DNA of 41,013 nucleotides from NCBI GenBank assembly GCA_946482615.1, contig CAMLSF010000014.1, positions 1 to 41,013 on the forward strand, given 5' to 3'. Both the position numbers and the translations under genes were made by a program. Positions 28,759 to 37,449 of this stretch are shown in pieces. The DNA is from an uncultured Chromatiaceae bacterium (GTDB lineage Bacteria > Pseudomonadota > Gammaproteobacteria > Enterobacterales > Alteromonadaceae). Each line of letters starts with the position of its first letter. Within the stretch, counting starts at the first letter, position 1. The notes under the pieces were generated by a model. That model saw nothing but the letters and a program-made list of their open reading frames with translations. It was not told the DNA's origin and made no database searches.

Positions 28759-29697
28759 TTAACTCAGCACTACCTGATTGCGCCCTGCAGCTTTGGCCTG
28801 ATATAAGGCTTCGTCTGCGGCCTGAATTAAGTTAAAAGCTGTAGTGCCATGCTCTGGATAAACGGATATGCCGGCAGATAAGGTGATGTTAACCGCCTGA
28901 TGTTTAGCAAAGACCTGAGCCTGCTCTACATGCAGGCGCCAGTTTTCGGCCAGGTGTTGGGCTTGATTTGCATTGGTGTTAGGCAAGATCACCAAAAACT
29001 CTTCACCACCATAACGGAACAACACATCAGTTCTGCGACTTTCTCTGAGCAGATGTTTCGCGACCATCTCAATAACTTTGTCACCTGTCTGATGGCCAAA
29101 TTGATCATTGAGTTGCTTAAAGTGATCGAGATCCAGCATCACCACAGCTAAAGGTTTTTGATTTCGTCTGGCCAACGCCAGTTCACGTTCCATAAACTCA
29201 TTCAAAAAACGGCGGTTATATAAATTGGTCAGCGGATCACGAATGGATTGCTCACGGATCCGGTTTTTCAGCTGTTCTATATCCGCCAGGCGCTGTTGCA
29301 GTTGGGCATTTTGTTTTTTAAGCAGCTCTATAGCATTTTCCTGCTCACTAACATCCTGCATCAGCAGTAAATACGAGTCAGGATCGGAGTCACTGATTGC
29401 AGCCTGTAGTTTGAAATGCCGACAATTGCCATCTTCTGTCAGCACACACCAGACAGGCGCTTCGGCGCTTCGGTGAAGCTGTTGCAGGAGATGAAGAAAG
29501 TCGGCGGGTAATGAGGTCAACGCCAGAGGCGCCTCTGTTTTATTCAGATTAAATAACTGCTTAAAAGCACTGTTACAGCGCAGCAATCCGGGTGCACTTG
29601 TGGCATTAATGTGCAGCAAAACGACAGGATCAGACAAGAACTGAAACAGGTCTGTCCAGAGATGTGCTGTGTTTGTTTGCGAATGTCCCTTAGCCAC
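28759..29697 (-). CDS. Diguanylate cyclase, PAS-like plus GGDEF
   Basis: Makes cyclic di-GMP from two GTP. The 312-aa protein has a PAS-like N-terminal domain (about 12-115, ending LLLMQDVSEQE), a coiled coil (about 117-150) and a C-terminal GGDEF domain starting at DPLTNLYNRRF. The active-site motif is GGEEF (residues 230-234), which is catalytically competent in this family. The inhibitory I-site RxxD (Arg221-Asp224) is intact five residues upstream, so product inhibition is expected. There is no membrane segment, so it is cytoplasmic. The signal sensed by the N-terminal domain is unknown. Convergent with htpX. Confidence 0.93.
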   Translation of the reverse strand: MAKGHSQTNTAHLWTDLFQFLSDPVVLLHINATSAPGLLRCNSAFKQLFNLNKTEAPLALTSLPADFLHLLQQLHRSAEAPVWCVLTEDGNCRHFKLQAAISDSDPDSYLLLMQDVSEQENAIELLKKQNAQLQQRLADIEQLKNRIREQSIRDPLTNLYNRRFLNEFMERELALARRNQKPLAVVMLDLDHFKQLNDQFGHQTGDKVIEMVAKHLLRESRRTDVLFRYGGEEFLVILPNTNANQAQHLAENWRLHVEQAQVFAKHQAVNITLSAGISVYPEHGTTAFNLIQAADEALYQAKAAGRNQVVLS

Positions 29698-29887
29698 GAT
29701 CTATAAAGCTCTCCATAATTTGCCTGACTATAGGAAATATCTGCTTAAAAATACAGCAGTAGAGCCATAAAAATGTGTCTGTTTTTAACAGCAAAGCCCG
29801 GAATAGCGGGTTGACAGCCACTTTTTCTGGAAAATTTGTCAAATTGGGTCTAGTTTCAAGCAAAACAATGACAAAGGAAAAGACGAA

Positions 29888-30121
29888 ATGCCTGTAAATT
29901 CACAACTGAATGATGAAATTCGTATTTTGACTTTATTTAATTTAGACACGTCGCTGGAGGGAATTAAAGCACACAAATCAGCTGATCCTGGCGCCAAAGA
30001 AGCCATAGAGCGTTTATATAAAAAGGGCTTACTCACTCAGGCGGATGGTGGTTATCTGACCGACCTGGGGCGTAATTGCGCTGAACACTTACAAAGTGCA
30101 TTACGTATACTGAGTTCTTAA
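29888..30121 (+). CDS. TIGR02647-type small protein
   Basis: A 77-aa protein that I match from memory to the gammaproteobacterial family TIGR02647 (function unknown, sometimes labelled DNA-binding). Features are LNDEIRILTLFNLDTSLEGIKAH, then AIERLYKKGLLTQADGGYLTDLGRNCAEHLQ, which reads like a winged-helix fragment (helix, turn, helix, wing). AAGGAAAAG lies 8 bases before the ATG. A TTGACA at 29812-29817 is a possible -35. The last four bases overlap the end of the convergent transglutaminase gene. Confidence 0.82.
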   Translation: MPVNSQLNDEIRILTLFNLDTSLEGIKAHKSADPGAKEAIERLYKKGLLTQADGGYLTDLGRNCAEHLQSALRILSS

Positions 30122-32016
30122 GCAGACCCAAGCTTGTTTTTAGATAACTGACGGAGCAGTTTGCGGCATTGCTGCAGCTGCTCGTGCTGCCCGGCAAATT
30201 CAAAGTGCTGATAAGCAATCAATAGTTGACGTAGCAATTCATGGTGCTGTGGCTGTAACTGCATCAATGTCTGCAAATAGGATTCCATAGTTTGATGGTC
30301 TGCTTTTTGACCATAAGTTTTTAATTGCCTGAGTATCAAACACCGCAGCGCCTGATTTTGATTTTTGGCTTTGTGCTGCACCATCAGATAAATAGCCAGC
30401 GCCAGAAGTAAGAATGCGAGCAAAGCGGCGCCTATCCATACCCAGGGCAGAGATTTTAAGTTCTGCCAGATAAAACGCTGTTCGTTTTGATCAAAGCTCA
30501 ATACCCAGACAGACCAGTAATAATCCAGCCACTCCAGTTGCTGCAGCCATTCCCCCAGCATGCCTTGCTGGAAAAACTGATCTAAAAATTGTCGCTCTGA
30601 CAAGGACAAGGCATCGGACAAGCCCTGAGTTAAGCGAAGTGGAGCCACTATGGCTGTAGCATCAAAACGCTGCCAGCGACCTTGATCCAGATATTCCACC
30701 CAGGCGTGGGCATCCTTTTGCAGAACCTGTAAATAGTCTCCGCTAAGTTGCCAGCTGCCCCCCTGATAACCGCCTACTACTCTTGCCGGAATACCGGCAG
30801 CACGAAACAGGTAAGCGGCAGCAGAGGCATAGTGACCACAAAAACCTATTTTGTGTTCAAACAAAAACTGATCAATCTGAGCATTATTAGTCAGTACAGG
30901 CGGGCGCAGGCTATAGCTGAACTTATTGTCCTGAAAATATTGGTACAAGGCCCGGGCGTAAGCAGATGCTGTTGGATACTGCTGTTTTAGTTGCGCTGCA
31001 AGCGCGCTCGCTTGTGGATTGCTGTGACGCAATATCAGATTACGATAGGCTTCTTCGTCACTTTGCTGCAGCACGGCCTTAGCGTCTGAGCTCAGCCCAT
31101 AAGAAAAACGCCGGCTGACTTGCTGATAGCTTTCAATCAAACCGGCCGCTATGGGTCTGACCTGCCCCTGGATTTGATGCACCAGGCCTAAACTGAATAA
31201 GCTGCGCTGAAAATGAGGTTCCACCACCAGCTTATACTGATAACCGCCCTGTTGTGGCGACAGAGGTTGTGACGCAGGCAACAAAGCGGGTAACCAGTCC
31301 TGGCCGTTAAAACGTTCAAAGACTTTGGCCCGCCAGTACAGTTCCTGCTGAGGTGGTTTTTCTCCGCTAAATTCGACCCGGAATGCCAGGCTATCGTTTT
31401 GCACCAGCCTTTCCAGCCCCCCTAAAGACAACTCATCTGCTAAGCCTGTCTGCGCCTGGTGCTGACGATCGGTTTGCCACAAAGGTGGTAGCCGCGGAAA
31501 AAGCACAAAAAGTGCGATACACAAAGGCATCACCCATAACAATAATCGCAATTCGGACCATTGAAAATGGCGGCGTTGCACAGGAGCAAACAACAGATAA
31601 TGCAAATACAAATTGCAAAAAAACAGCAGAAATACAGCACCGGCAAACCACAGGCTTTGATTGAGCATAAAGCCGGTGCTGATCAGAAAATATTGCACCC
31701 ACACCAGTTTTTTGGCGTGACGCAGATCCGAGGCTATAGAAAACAGTCGCAGAGCTGCAGAAAAAAACAGTAGTTGCAGCATCGAGTCCTGCATATCCTG
31801 TTGCCATAGCTGAGACAGCAGCAACAGGCACAACAGCACAGCAAGGGTGTTCACTGTCATCATCCGTACTGTTTTTTCTGCCCGCACAGTGGCGTATTTG
31901 AACAGCAGGATACAAAGCAGCACCAGACTGGACCACCAGCTTAAACCCTCCTGTAACAGCGCCAGTAACAGTAGTTGCAGTAATAAGGCGAGCTGCACAA
32001 AGATTGGATTCAGCAT
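30118..32016 (-). CDS. tgpA: TgpA-like membrane transglutaminase (DUF3488 plus transglutaminase core)
   Basis: A 632-aa inner-membrane protein. Residues 1-175 contain about six hydrophobic spans (DUF3488), 200-340 a periplasmic stretch, and 380-455 a transglutaminase core with triad Cys393 (KIGFCGHYASA), His437 (DAHAWVE) and Asp452 (WQRFDAT). One more span (about 525-548) precedes a cytoplasmic C-terminal helical tail. In Pseudomonas aeruginosa the homologue TgpA is essential; its substrate is unknown. It is the third gene of moxR-DUF58-tgpA, with a 7-base overlap with the DUF58 gene. Its stop codon overlaps that of the TIGR02647 gene on the other strand. Confidence 0.92.
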   Translation of the reverse strand: MLNPIFVQLALLLQLLLLALLQEGLSWWSSLVLLCILLFKYATVRAEKTVRMMTVNTLAVLLCLLLLSQLWQQDMQDSMLQLLFFSAALRLFSIASDLRHAKKLVWVQYFLISTGFMLNQSLWFAGAVFLLFFCNLYLHYLLFAPVQRRHFQWSELRLLLWVMPLCIALFVLFPRLPPLWQTDRQHQAQTGLADELSLGGLERLVQNDSLAFRVEFSGEKPPQQELYWRAKVFERFNGQDWLPALLPASQPLSPQQGGYQYKLVVEPHFQRSLFSLGLVHQIQGQVRPIAAGLIESYQQVSRRFSYGLSSDAKAVLQQSDEEAYRNLILRHSNPQASALAAQLKQQYPTASAYARALYQYFQDNKFSYSLRPPVLTNNAQIDQFLFEHKIGFCGHYASAAAYLFRAAGIPARVVGGYQGGSWQLSGDYLQVLQKDAHAWVEYLDQGRWQRFDATAIVAPLRLTQGLSDALSLSERQFLDQFFQQGMLGEWLQQLEWLDYYWSVWVLSFDQNEQRFIWQNLKSLPWVWIGAALLAFLLLALAIYLMVQHKAKNQNQALRCLILRQLKTYGQKADHQTMESYLQTLMQLQPQHHELLRQLLIAYQHFEFAGQHEQLQQCRKLLRQLSKNKLGSA

Positions 32017-32921
32017 AAGGTAAGCGCCTGTAAACAGCGGTGCAAATGCGCCTGGCCATGACTTGCGGCAATTTCAGTACCGCAGGCGCTCAGGCTATAA
32101 CTTTGGCCTTGTTGTTCAAACTGCAGTAGCAGCGCACAAAATTCTGATAATTGCTGCTCTAAAGCAGGCCCTGTCGCGTTGACAACCAGATGGTTGGGCT
32201 TATGAGGTTCAGTGGAAGACGAATAGTGCCGGATCACAGGTTGCCATGGATTTTTGGCCAGCCGTTTCCAGTCGATCGCTGATGCTGGTGAGCCTGCCTG
32301 ATATGGAGCCAGCTGGTCCGGATGATCGGGGTGCTGTGGCGGCATTGCCGATACAGTCTGCTTCAGTGCTGCAGGTGCAGGATAAATCCAATAGGACTGT
32401 TGCAGCTGAATATGGGTCCAGCAGCGGATCAGTCCAAAGGGGTAATAGGAATGTAGTGTAAAACGCTGAAGCTGATAAGAGCCCCTTGGTTGTGGATAAA
32501 GCTCAAAATTGAGTTCTTTTGGCAGAGTCTCAAAAAAAAGAGGCGCAAAGTCCTGGCCCGAGACATAAAGCATTTTTTTGTGTTGATAGTGATCCAACTG
32601 CACTGTCAGTTGTACAGAGGAGCCGGCATAACTGAAGGGGGCAGGACTGGCACGGATCTTCAATTGATGCAGATTAAAAAAAGCGGCGAGAATACAAAAA
32701 CAGAACAAAGACAACAGCAGGTAGGCGCAAAGCAAAATCAGATTGTTCTGATAGTTAGTGCCAAATAAATACAATAAAGCGATAAGCACCACAAACCAGC
32801 CGCCATAGGCCGTAGGAAATAAAAACAGCAGGTGCTGTCTGAGCTGCACTTCTGTGGCCGCTGGCTGTCGTTTATTCAGCCAGAGGTAAAATTTTTGTCT
32901 GAGCCAGTATTTTAGTGTCAT
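32010..32921 (-). CDS. DUF58 domain protein
   Basis: A 303-aa protein with two N-terminal spans (about 30-85) and a C-terminal DUF58 region marked by YPFGLIRCW and the signature GSPASAIDWKRLAKNP. Such proteins are VWA-like and travel with MoxR ATPases; a role in assembling or activating a membrane or metal-dependent complex is proposed for the family. I use the ATG at 32921, which gives a 4-base ATGA overlap with moxR; an ATG at 32930 is equally open and would overlap by 13. The normal VWA metal-site motif is not obvious in the short C-terminal part. Confidence 0.9.
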   Translation of the reverse strand: MTLKYWLRQKFYLWLNKRQPAATEVQLRQHLLFLFPTAYGGWFVVLIALLYLFGTNYQNNLILLCAYLLLSLFCFCILAAFFNLHQLKIRASPAPFSYAGSSVQLTVQLDHYQHKKMLYVSGQDFAPLFFETLPKELNFELYPQPRGSYQLQRFTLHSYYPFGLIRCWTHIQLQQSYWIYPAPAALKQTVSAMPPQHPDHPDQLAPYQAGSPASAIDWKRLAKNPWQPVIRHYSSSTEPHKPNHLVVNATGPALEQQLSEFCALLLQFEQQGQSYSLSACGTEIAASHGQAHLHRCLQALTLC

Positions 32922-33832
32922 AAAGGGCATGGCACCTGATGTAATAGCTGCAGACTCAGACTTTTATTGTCTCTGCTGTTGCCCGGATTGAGCCTGTGCT
33001 CAGCCACAGACGGAAACACCTGTTGTACATCTTCAGCTGTAGCAAAATGGCGACCAGATAACAAAGCAAAAGCTTTAGTGGCTCGAAGCAAGGCCTTTGC
33101 GGCGCGGGGGGACAGCGGCAGGCAATCCTGTTGCTGACGGCTTTGTGTGACCAATGCCAGCAGATAATCCAGCAGAGCATCACTGACTTTCACCTGCACG
33201 ACCTGCTGCTGCAACGCCATCAGTTGCAATTCATCTAAACAAGGAGTGAGTCCTTCCAGTCTGGACTGACCATGATCCTGCTGCAAAATAAGTTTTTCAG
33301 TCTGCAGATCAGGAAAGCCCAAAGCAAGGCGCATCAGGAAACGGTCCAGCTGAGATTCAGGCAAGGCATTGGTGCCGGCATGAAACAAGGGGTTTTGGGT
33401 TGCAATGACAAAAAAGGGCTTAGGCAATGCATAAGACAAGCCATCGACAGACACCTGTTTTTCTTCCATGGCTTCTAACAACGCGCTTTGAGTGCGGGGG
33501 CTGGCTCTGTTGATTTCATCAGCTAATAAAATCTGACTGAATATTGGACCAGATCTGAATTGAAATTCCTGAGTGTCTCTTAGAAACACCGACTGCCCCA
33601 GCAAATCCGCAGGCAACATGTCGTTAGTAAATTGCACTCTTTTGTAATGCACTCCAAGGCTCAGTGCCAGCGCATGGGCCAGGGTGGTTTTCCCCAGACC
33701 CGGCAAATCTTCAATCAGTAAATGACCTTCAGACAACAAACAGCACAAGGCCAGTCGCACCGCCTGAGGTTTGCCTAAAATTACCTGATTCAGCTTTTGT
33801 TCTAACTGCTGTAAAGCCTGAATTTCTGCCAT
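32918..33832 (-). CDS. MoxR-family AAA+ ATPase
   Basis: A 304-aa chaperone-like AAA+ ATPase. Walker A is in DLPGLGKTTLA (about 43-51), Walker B in ILLADEINRA (101-110), followed by SPRTQSALLEAMEEKQVSVDG, the sensor FVIATQNP and ESQLDRFLMRL with the Arg finger, then a C-terminal lid with LSPRAAKALLRATKAFALLSGR. It is the first gene of the leftward moxR-DUF58-transglutaminase operon, a widespread arrangement in gammaproteobacteria. It probably powers conformational work on one of the two partners; the client is unknown. Confidence 0.93.
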   Translation of the reverse strand: MAEIQALQQLEQKLNQVILGKPQAVRLALCCLLSEGHLLIEDLPGLGKTTLAHALALSLGVHYKRVQFTNDMLPADLLGQSVFLRDTQEFQFRSGPIFSQILLADEINRASPRTQSALLEAMEEKQVSVDGLSYALPKPFFVIATQNPLFHAGTNALPESQLDRFLMRLALGFPDLQTEKLILQQDHGQSRLEGLTPCLDELQLMALQQQVVQVKVSDALLDYLLALVTQSRQQQDCLPLSPRAAKALLRATKAFALLSGRHFATAEDVQQVFPSVAEHRLNPGNSRDNKSLSLQLLHQVPCPL

Positions 33833-34066
33833 AAAAGCTCCGCTTCATATGCCCTTTTCAGCTGGGAAAGCGTGCTAAAAAAGGCTTGATATTTTCAGAT
33901 GTTTAGACATCCGGGTGTTTTGGTCGATAAATTTCGCACTATTTGCAGATTTCAGCTCAATATACTCATTTAAGCATTGAATTTAGCCGCCAATAAATTT
34001 ACTTTGTCTGCGGATAAATAACCTAGTGACCTTAACTATCAATTCAAACCTATAGGACTACTTAAA

Positions 34067-35416
34067 GTGACGACCTGGACGCCTCAAAGTTGGCGAGCTT
34101 TTCCAATCCAACAACAACCTCATTACGATGATCAGGCTTTGCTCAGCACTGTTGAGCAGCAACTGCACAAATATCCGCCTTTGGTGTTTGCGCAGGAGAC
34201 TCGTGATCTCTTTAGTCAGCTTGGACAAGTGGCTGAAGGCAAAGCATTTTTACTGCAAGGCGGAGATTGTGCGGAAAGCTTTAGTGACTTTAACGCTCCA
34301 AAAATTCGTGACACTTTTAAAGTTTTGCTGCAAATGGCAGTGGTACTGACCTTTGCCGGCGGTTGTCCTGTAGTCAAAGTCGCACGTATGGCTGGCCAAT
34401 ACGCTAAGCCGCGCTCCAGCGATTTAGAAACCATAGCTGGTGTCTCTCATCCAAGCTACCGTGGTGATATAGTCAACAGCTTCGAGTTTACCGCAGAAGC
34501 CCGTAAGCCGGATCCAAACCGTTTAATGACGGCTTACCATCACTCTGCAGCCACCTTAAATTTATTACGTGCTTTTGCCCAGGGGGGATTAGCGGACCTG
34601 CATCAGGTCAGTCGCTGGAATCTGGGTTTTGTGGACGCCAATCCATTAAAAGGCCGTTACCAGGATGTGGCGCAGCGGATTCAGGAAGCGCTGCGTTTTA
34701 TGGAGATTTGTGGTATTACGGCGGAAAATTCGCCTTCTATCCGCGAAACCTCGTTGTATACCTCGCATGAAGCGCTGTTGTTAAACTACGAAGAAGCTTT
34801 AACCCGCCGTGATTCCTTAACGGGGGAATGGTACGACTGTTCAGCCCATATGGTCTGGATAGGCGAACGTACCCGTCAGTTGGATCATGCGCATATTGAG
34901 TTCTTCCGCGGCATCAAAAATCCTGTGGGTGTGAAAGTAGGTCCAGGTATGGATGAAGTGGATTTATTGCGTCTGATTGACGCGTTAAACCCGGACAACA
35001 TTCCAGGCCGTCTGACCTTAATCACCCGGATGGGCGCGGATAAATTAGCGGAGAAGTTACCGGCTTTAGTGCGTCGGGTTGAGCGTGAAGGCCGCAAAGT
35101 GGTCTGGAGTTCGGATCCTATGCACGGCAATACAGTCAAAGCCAGCAATGACTACAAAACCCGTGATTTTGAAGCCATTTTGCGTGAAATCCGTTATTTC
35201 TTTGCAGTGCATCAGGCCGAAGGCACTCATGCCGGTGGTATCCATCTGGAAATGACAGGGGATAATGTCACTGAATGTACAGGTGGTGCTTATGGTTTGT
35301 CTGAAAACGATTTAAGTAAAAGGTACACCACACAGTGTGACCCGCGCTTAAATTCAGATCAGGTGCTGGAACTGGCCTTCCTGATCGCAGATACGCTGCG
35401 TGCGGTCCGTAAATAA
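34067..35416 (+). CDS. 3-deoxy-7-phosphoheptulonate synthase, class II
   Basis: First enzyme of the shikimate pathway: condenses PEP and erythrose 4-phosphate to DAHP. The 449-aa protein is of the plant/Mycobacterium-like class II (AroA-II), unrelated in sequence to E. coli AroF/G/H. It has the metal Cys68 in [11 protein letters not shown], the [11 protein letters not shown] segment, [41 protein letters not shown] with the metal His, and [14 protein letters not shown]. The start is GTG at 34067 with AGGA about 10 bases upstream. The panE-like gene follows by 19 bases. No leader peptide or Trp/Tyr attenuator is visible. Confidence 0.95.
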   Translation: MTTWTPQSWRAFPIQQQPHYDDQALLSTVEQQLHKYPPLVFAQETRDLFSQLGQVAEGKAFLLQGGDCAESFSDFNAPKIRDTFKVLLQMAVVLTFAGGCPVVKVARMAGQYAKPRSSDLETIAGVSHPSYRGDIVNSFEFTAEARKPDPNRLMTAYHHSAATLNLLRAFAQGGLADLHQVSRWNLGFVDANPLKGRYQDVAQRIQEALRFMEICGITAENSPSIRETSLYTSHEALLLNYEEALTRRDSLTGEWYDCSAHMVWIGERTRQLDHAHIEFFRGIKNPVGVKVGPGMDEVDLLRLIDALNPDNIPGRLTLITRMGADKLAEKLPALVRRVEREGRKVVWSSDPMHGNTVKASNDYKTRDFEAILREIRYFFAVHQAEGTHAGGIHLEMTGDNVTECTGGAYGLSENDLSKRYTTQCDPRLNSDQVLELAFLIADTLRAVRK

Positions 35417-35435
35417 ACCTCATGAGGCTGTGCTT

Positions 35436-36491
35436 TTGTCTGAACACTCAGGCAAAAGTGCAGCTACTTTGCGTGTTGCCGTGGTAGGAGCCGGAGCCAT
35501 AGGCTGTTACCTTGGCACTATGCTGGCTCAATCCTCTGACTTTGAACTGATATTTATCGGGCGCGAACGCATGGCGCTTGAAGCTGCGGCTTATGGTTTA
35601 ACGGCTCAGGACTTGGATGGCGCTTGTTATAAGATTGCATCACCCTGCGTTTATACAGAGTTTGAAGCCCTTCGCAGCGCCCAGCTGGTGCTGGTGACTG
35701 TGAAAGCTTTGGATCTGCAGAGCTTGCTGCCCCGGCTGACCCGGTATCTGTCAGCGGACGCTTTGGTGGTGGCAATGCAAAATGGTGTGGCTATAGCACC
35801 TCTGTACCAACAATTTTTATCCCAGCCTGTACTCAGAGCCATAGTGCCTTTTAACGTGGTGAAAATAAGCCCAGGTTTTTATGCCCGCACCACTGGAGCC
35901 GAAATGATCTGGCAGCAGAGCGGCGATCCGCGTATTCAGGCAGTCCTTATGCAGTTATCGCATCAAGGCATCCAGTCAAAGCAATTGGACGATATCAAAG
36001 CCGCTGAGTTTGGTAAGTTAATGCTGAATCTCAATAATGCCATTAACGCGCTGTCGGATTTGCCTTTGCAACAACAGTTGTTACAGCGTCCTTACCGGTT
36101 ACTGTTGGCGGCAGCGATAAAAGAGCTGTTGGATCTATGCCGGCGCCTGAACATAAGCAGCTACTCCTATACCTCTATCCCCAACCGCTACATCCCACTA
36201 TTACTGCAAACACCAGATTGGTTATTCAAACGACTGGCTAAAAAAATGCTGGCGATATCGCCTGATGCGCGTTCGTCAATGTGGGATGATCTTCAGGCTG
36301 GTAAAGCCACTGAAATAGCGTTTTTAAACGGTGCTGTAGTCACTTTGGCTGAGCAGTTACAGCTGGATGCACCTGTGAACAGGCTGCTGGTGCAACTGGT
36401 CAAACGCAAAGAGCAGGGCGAACCTATCCGGCTTTGCCCCTTGCACGTCGTACAACTGCTGCAAGAGGCCAGTGGCAATCAAAGGTCGTAG
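35436..36491 (+). CDS. panE: 2-dehydropantoate 2-reductase (ketopantoate reductase) family
   Basis: NADPH-dependent reductase that gives pantoate for coenzyme A synthesis. The protein has the Rossmann start VAVVGAGAIGCYLGTMLA, IFIGRERM, LVTVKALDL with the conserved Lys, VVAMQNGVA, then the catalytic-Lys helix EFGKLMLNLNNAINAL and a C-terminal helical domain. The start is uncertain: I prefer TTG at 35436 because GAGG (35424-35427) is 8 bases away. GTG at 35430 is too close to that site, and GTG at 35400 would overlap the previous gene by 17 bases. It may be an alternative 2-oxoacid reductase of the same family rather than the true PanE. Confidence 0.85.
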   Translation: MSEHSGKSAATLRVAVVGAGAIGCYLGTMLAQSSDFELIFIGRERMALEAAAYGLTAQDLDGACYKIASPCVYTEFEALRSAQLVLVTVKALDLQSLLPRLTRYLSADALVVAMQNGVAIAPLYQQFLSQPVLRAIVPFNVVKISPGFYARTTGAEMIWQQSGDPRIQAVLMQLSHQGIQSKQLDDIKAAEFGKLMLNLNNAINALSDLPLQQQLLQRPYRLLLAAAIKELLDLCRRLNISSYSYTSIPNRYIPLLLQTPDWLFKRLAKKMLAISPDARSSMWDDLQAGKATEIAFLNGAVVTLAEQLQLDAPVNRLLVQLVKRKEQGEPIRLCPLHVVQLLQEASGNQRS

Positions 36492-36501
36492 TACTTCAGA
36501 A

Positions 36502-37323
36502 TTAATACTTCTGTCGTTTTAAGCCGGTTTGCGACAAAATCTTCGCCGAAATTTCTTCGATGGATAAATGAGTTGAGTTTAAAAACGGAATTTTTTCCTT
36601 TTGATACAAAGCTTCCACTTCATCAAGTTCCAGTTTACATTGTCGCAGTGACGCATATTTACTACCAGGGCGGCGCTGCTCACGAATTTGACTTAAACGC
36701 TCCGGTGTAATGGTCAGGCCAAACAGCTTGGCTTTTTGCTTTTTCAGTTCATCCGGCAATCGCAACATATCCATATCTTCCTGTACAAAAGGGTAGTTGG
36801 CCGCTTTGATACCGTACTGCAGCGCCAGATATAAACTGGTGGGCGTCTTGCCTGAGCGGCTGACCCCCACCAGGATGATGTCGGCTTTAGCATATTCTTT
36901 TAAATTGACCCCATCGTCATTGGCTAATGCGTAGTTCACAGCGTCGATACGGAAATCATAGGTTTTTTCGTGAATGCTGTGTGTACGATGGGTTTTGGGC
37001 ATAGCAGCTATACCTAATTCCTTTTGCATCGGCTCGATAAAAGCATTTAAAAAGTCGTAACAGACCCCATCGCTGCTGTTAATAATATGCCTTAGTTCCT
37101 CATCGACAAAGGTCTGAAAAATCAAAGGGCGAATTCCGGTTGTTTTATAACGATCGTTTATCCGTTGTTTGGCTTGTAAAGCGATCTCTTTGGTTTCAAC
37201 AAATGGGATAGTGATATGGTCGAATTCCGCCGGAAACAGTGACAATAGAGCGTGCCCGAACACTTCGGAGGTTATGCCTGTGCCATCAGAGATATAAAAG
37301 GCTGTTCTCACGATTTTCTCCAT
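36502..37323 (-). CDS. ppsR: PEP synthetase regulatory protein (bifunctional kinase/pyrophosphorylase)
   Basis: DUF299 enzyme that inactivates PEP synthase by ADP-dependent threonine phosphorylation and reactivates it by phosphate-dependent removal giving pyrophosphate. The 273-aa protein begins RTAFYISDGTGITSEVFGHALL and has the P-loop GVSRSGKTPTSLYLA (about 153-167), the EYAKADIILVGVS strand, and the GLTITPERLSQIREQRRPGSKYAS block. Its target, ppsA, is divergent and 126 bases away, as in E. coli and many gammaproteobacteria. Confidence 0.96.
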   Translation of the reverse strand: MEKIVRTAFYISDGTGITSEVFGHALLSLFPAEFDHITIPFVETKEIALQAKQRINDRYKTTGIRPLIFQTFVDEELRHIINSSDGVCYDFLNAFIEPMQKELGIAAMPKTHRTHSIHEKTYDFRIDAVNYALANDDGVNLKEYAKADIILVGVSRSGKTPTSLYLALQYGIKAANYPFVQEDMDMLRLPDELKKQKAKLFGLTITPERLSQIREQRRPGSKYASLRQCKLELDEVEALYQKEKIPFLNSTHLSIEEISAKILSQTGLKRQKY

Positions 37324-37388
37324 TTTGTCGTTATTAAATTACATAAAAATTAAGGTTTTATTTAGCTTTCACGCCAGTGTAGAATTGT

Positions 37389-37431
37389 GTTGCTTATGTG
37401 GCTGGCCATGTAAGTTTACATAACCTGCAAC
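37389..37431. promoter_or_regulatory. Dyad-symmetric region between ppsR and ppsA
   Basis: ATGTAA-GT-TTACAT (37408-37421) has perfect 6-bp arms. Around it, GTTGC (37389-37393) and TTATGT (37394-37399) face ACATAA (37418-37423) and GCAAC (37427-37431). It lies 19-61 bases before the ppsA start and is a candidate regulator site. It does not look like the Cra/FruR site used at E. coli ppsA. Confidence 0.5.
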
Positions 37432-37449
37432 AAAAATTGGAGACTCATT

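Noticed and set aside
31433..32071. 212-codon open frame on the minus strand
   Set aside because: It lies in another frame of the transglutaminase gene and is Thr/Ala/Cys-rich without domain features, so it is a shadow of a GC-biased real gene.
33833..34066. Leader peptide or attenuator before the class II DAHP synthase
   Set aside because: No short frame rich in Trp, Phe or Tyr followed by a terminator is seen. There is only a small hairpin (33898-33911) far from the start, and no clear TyrR box.
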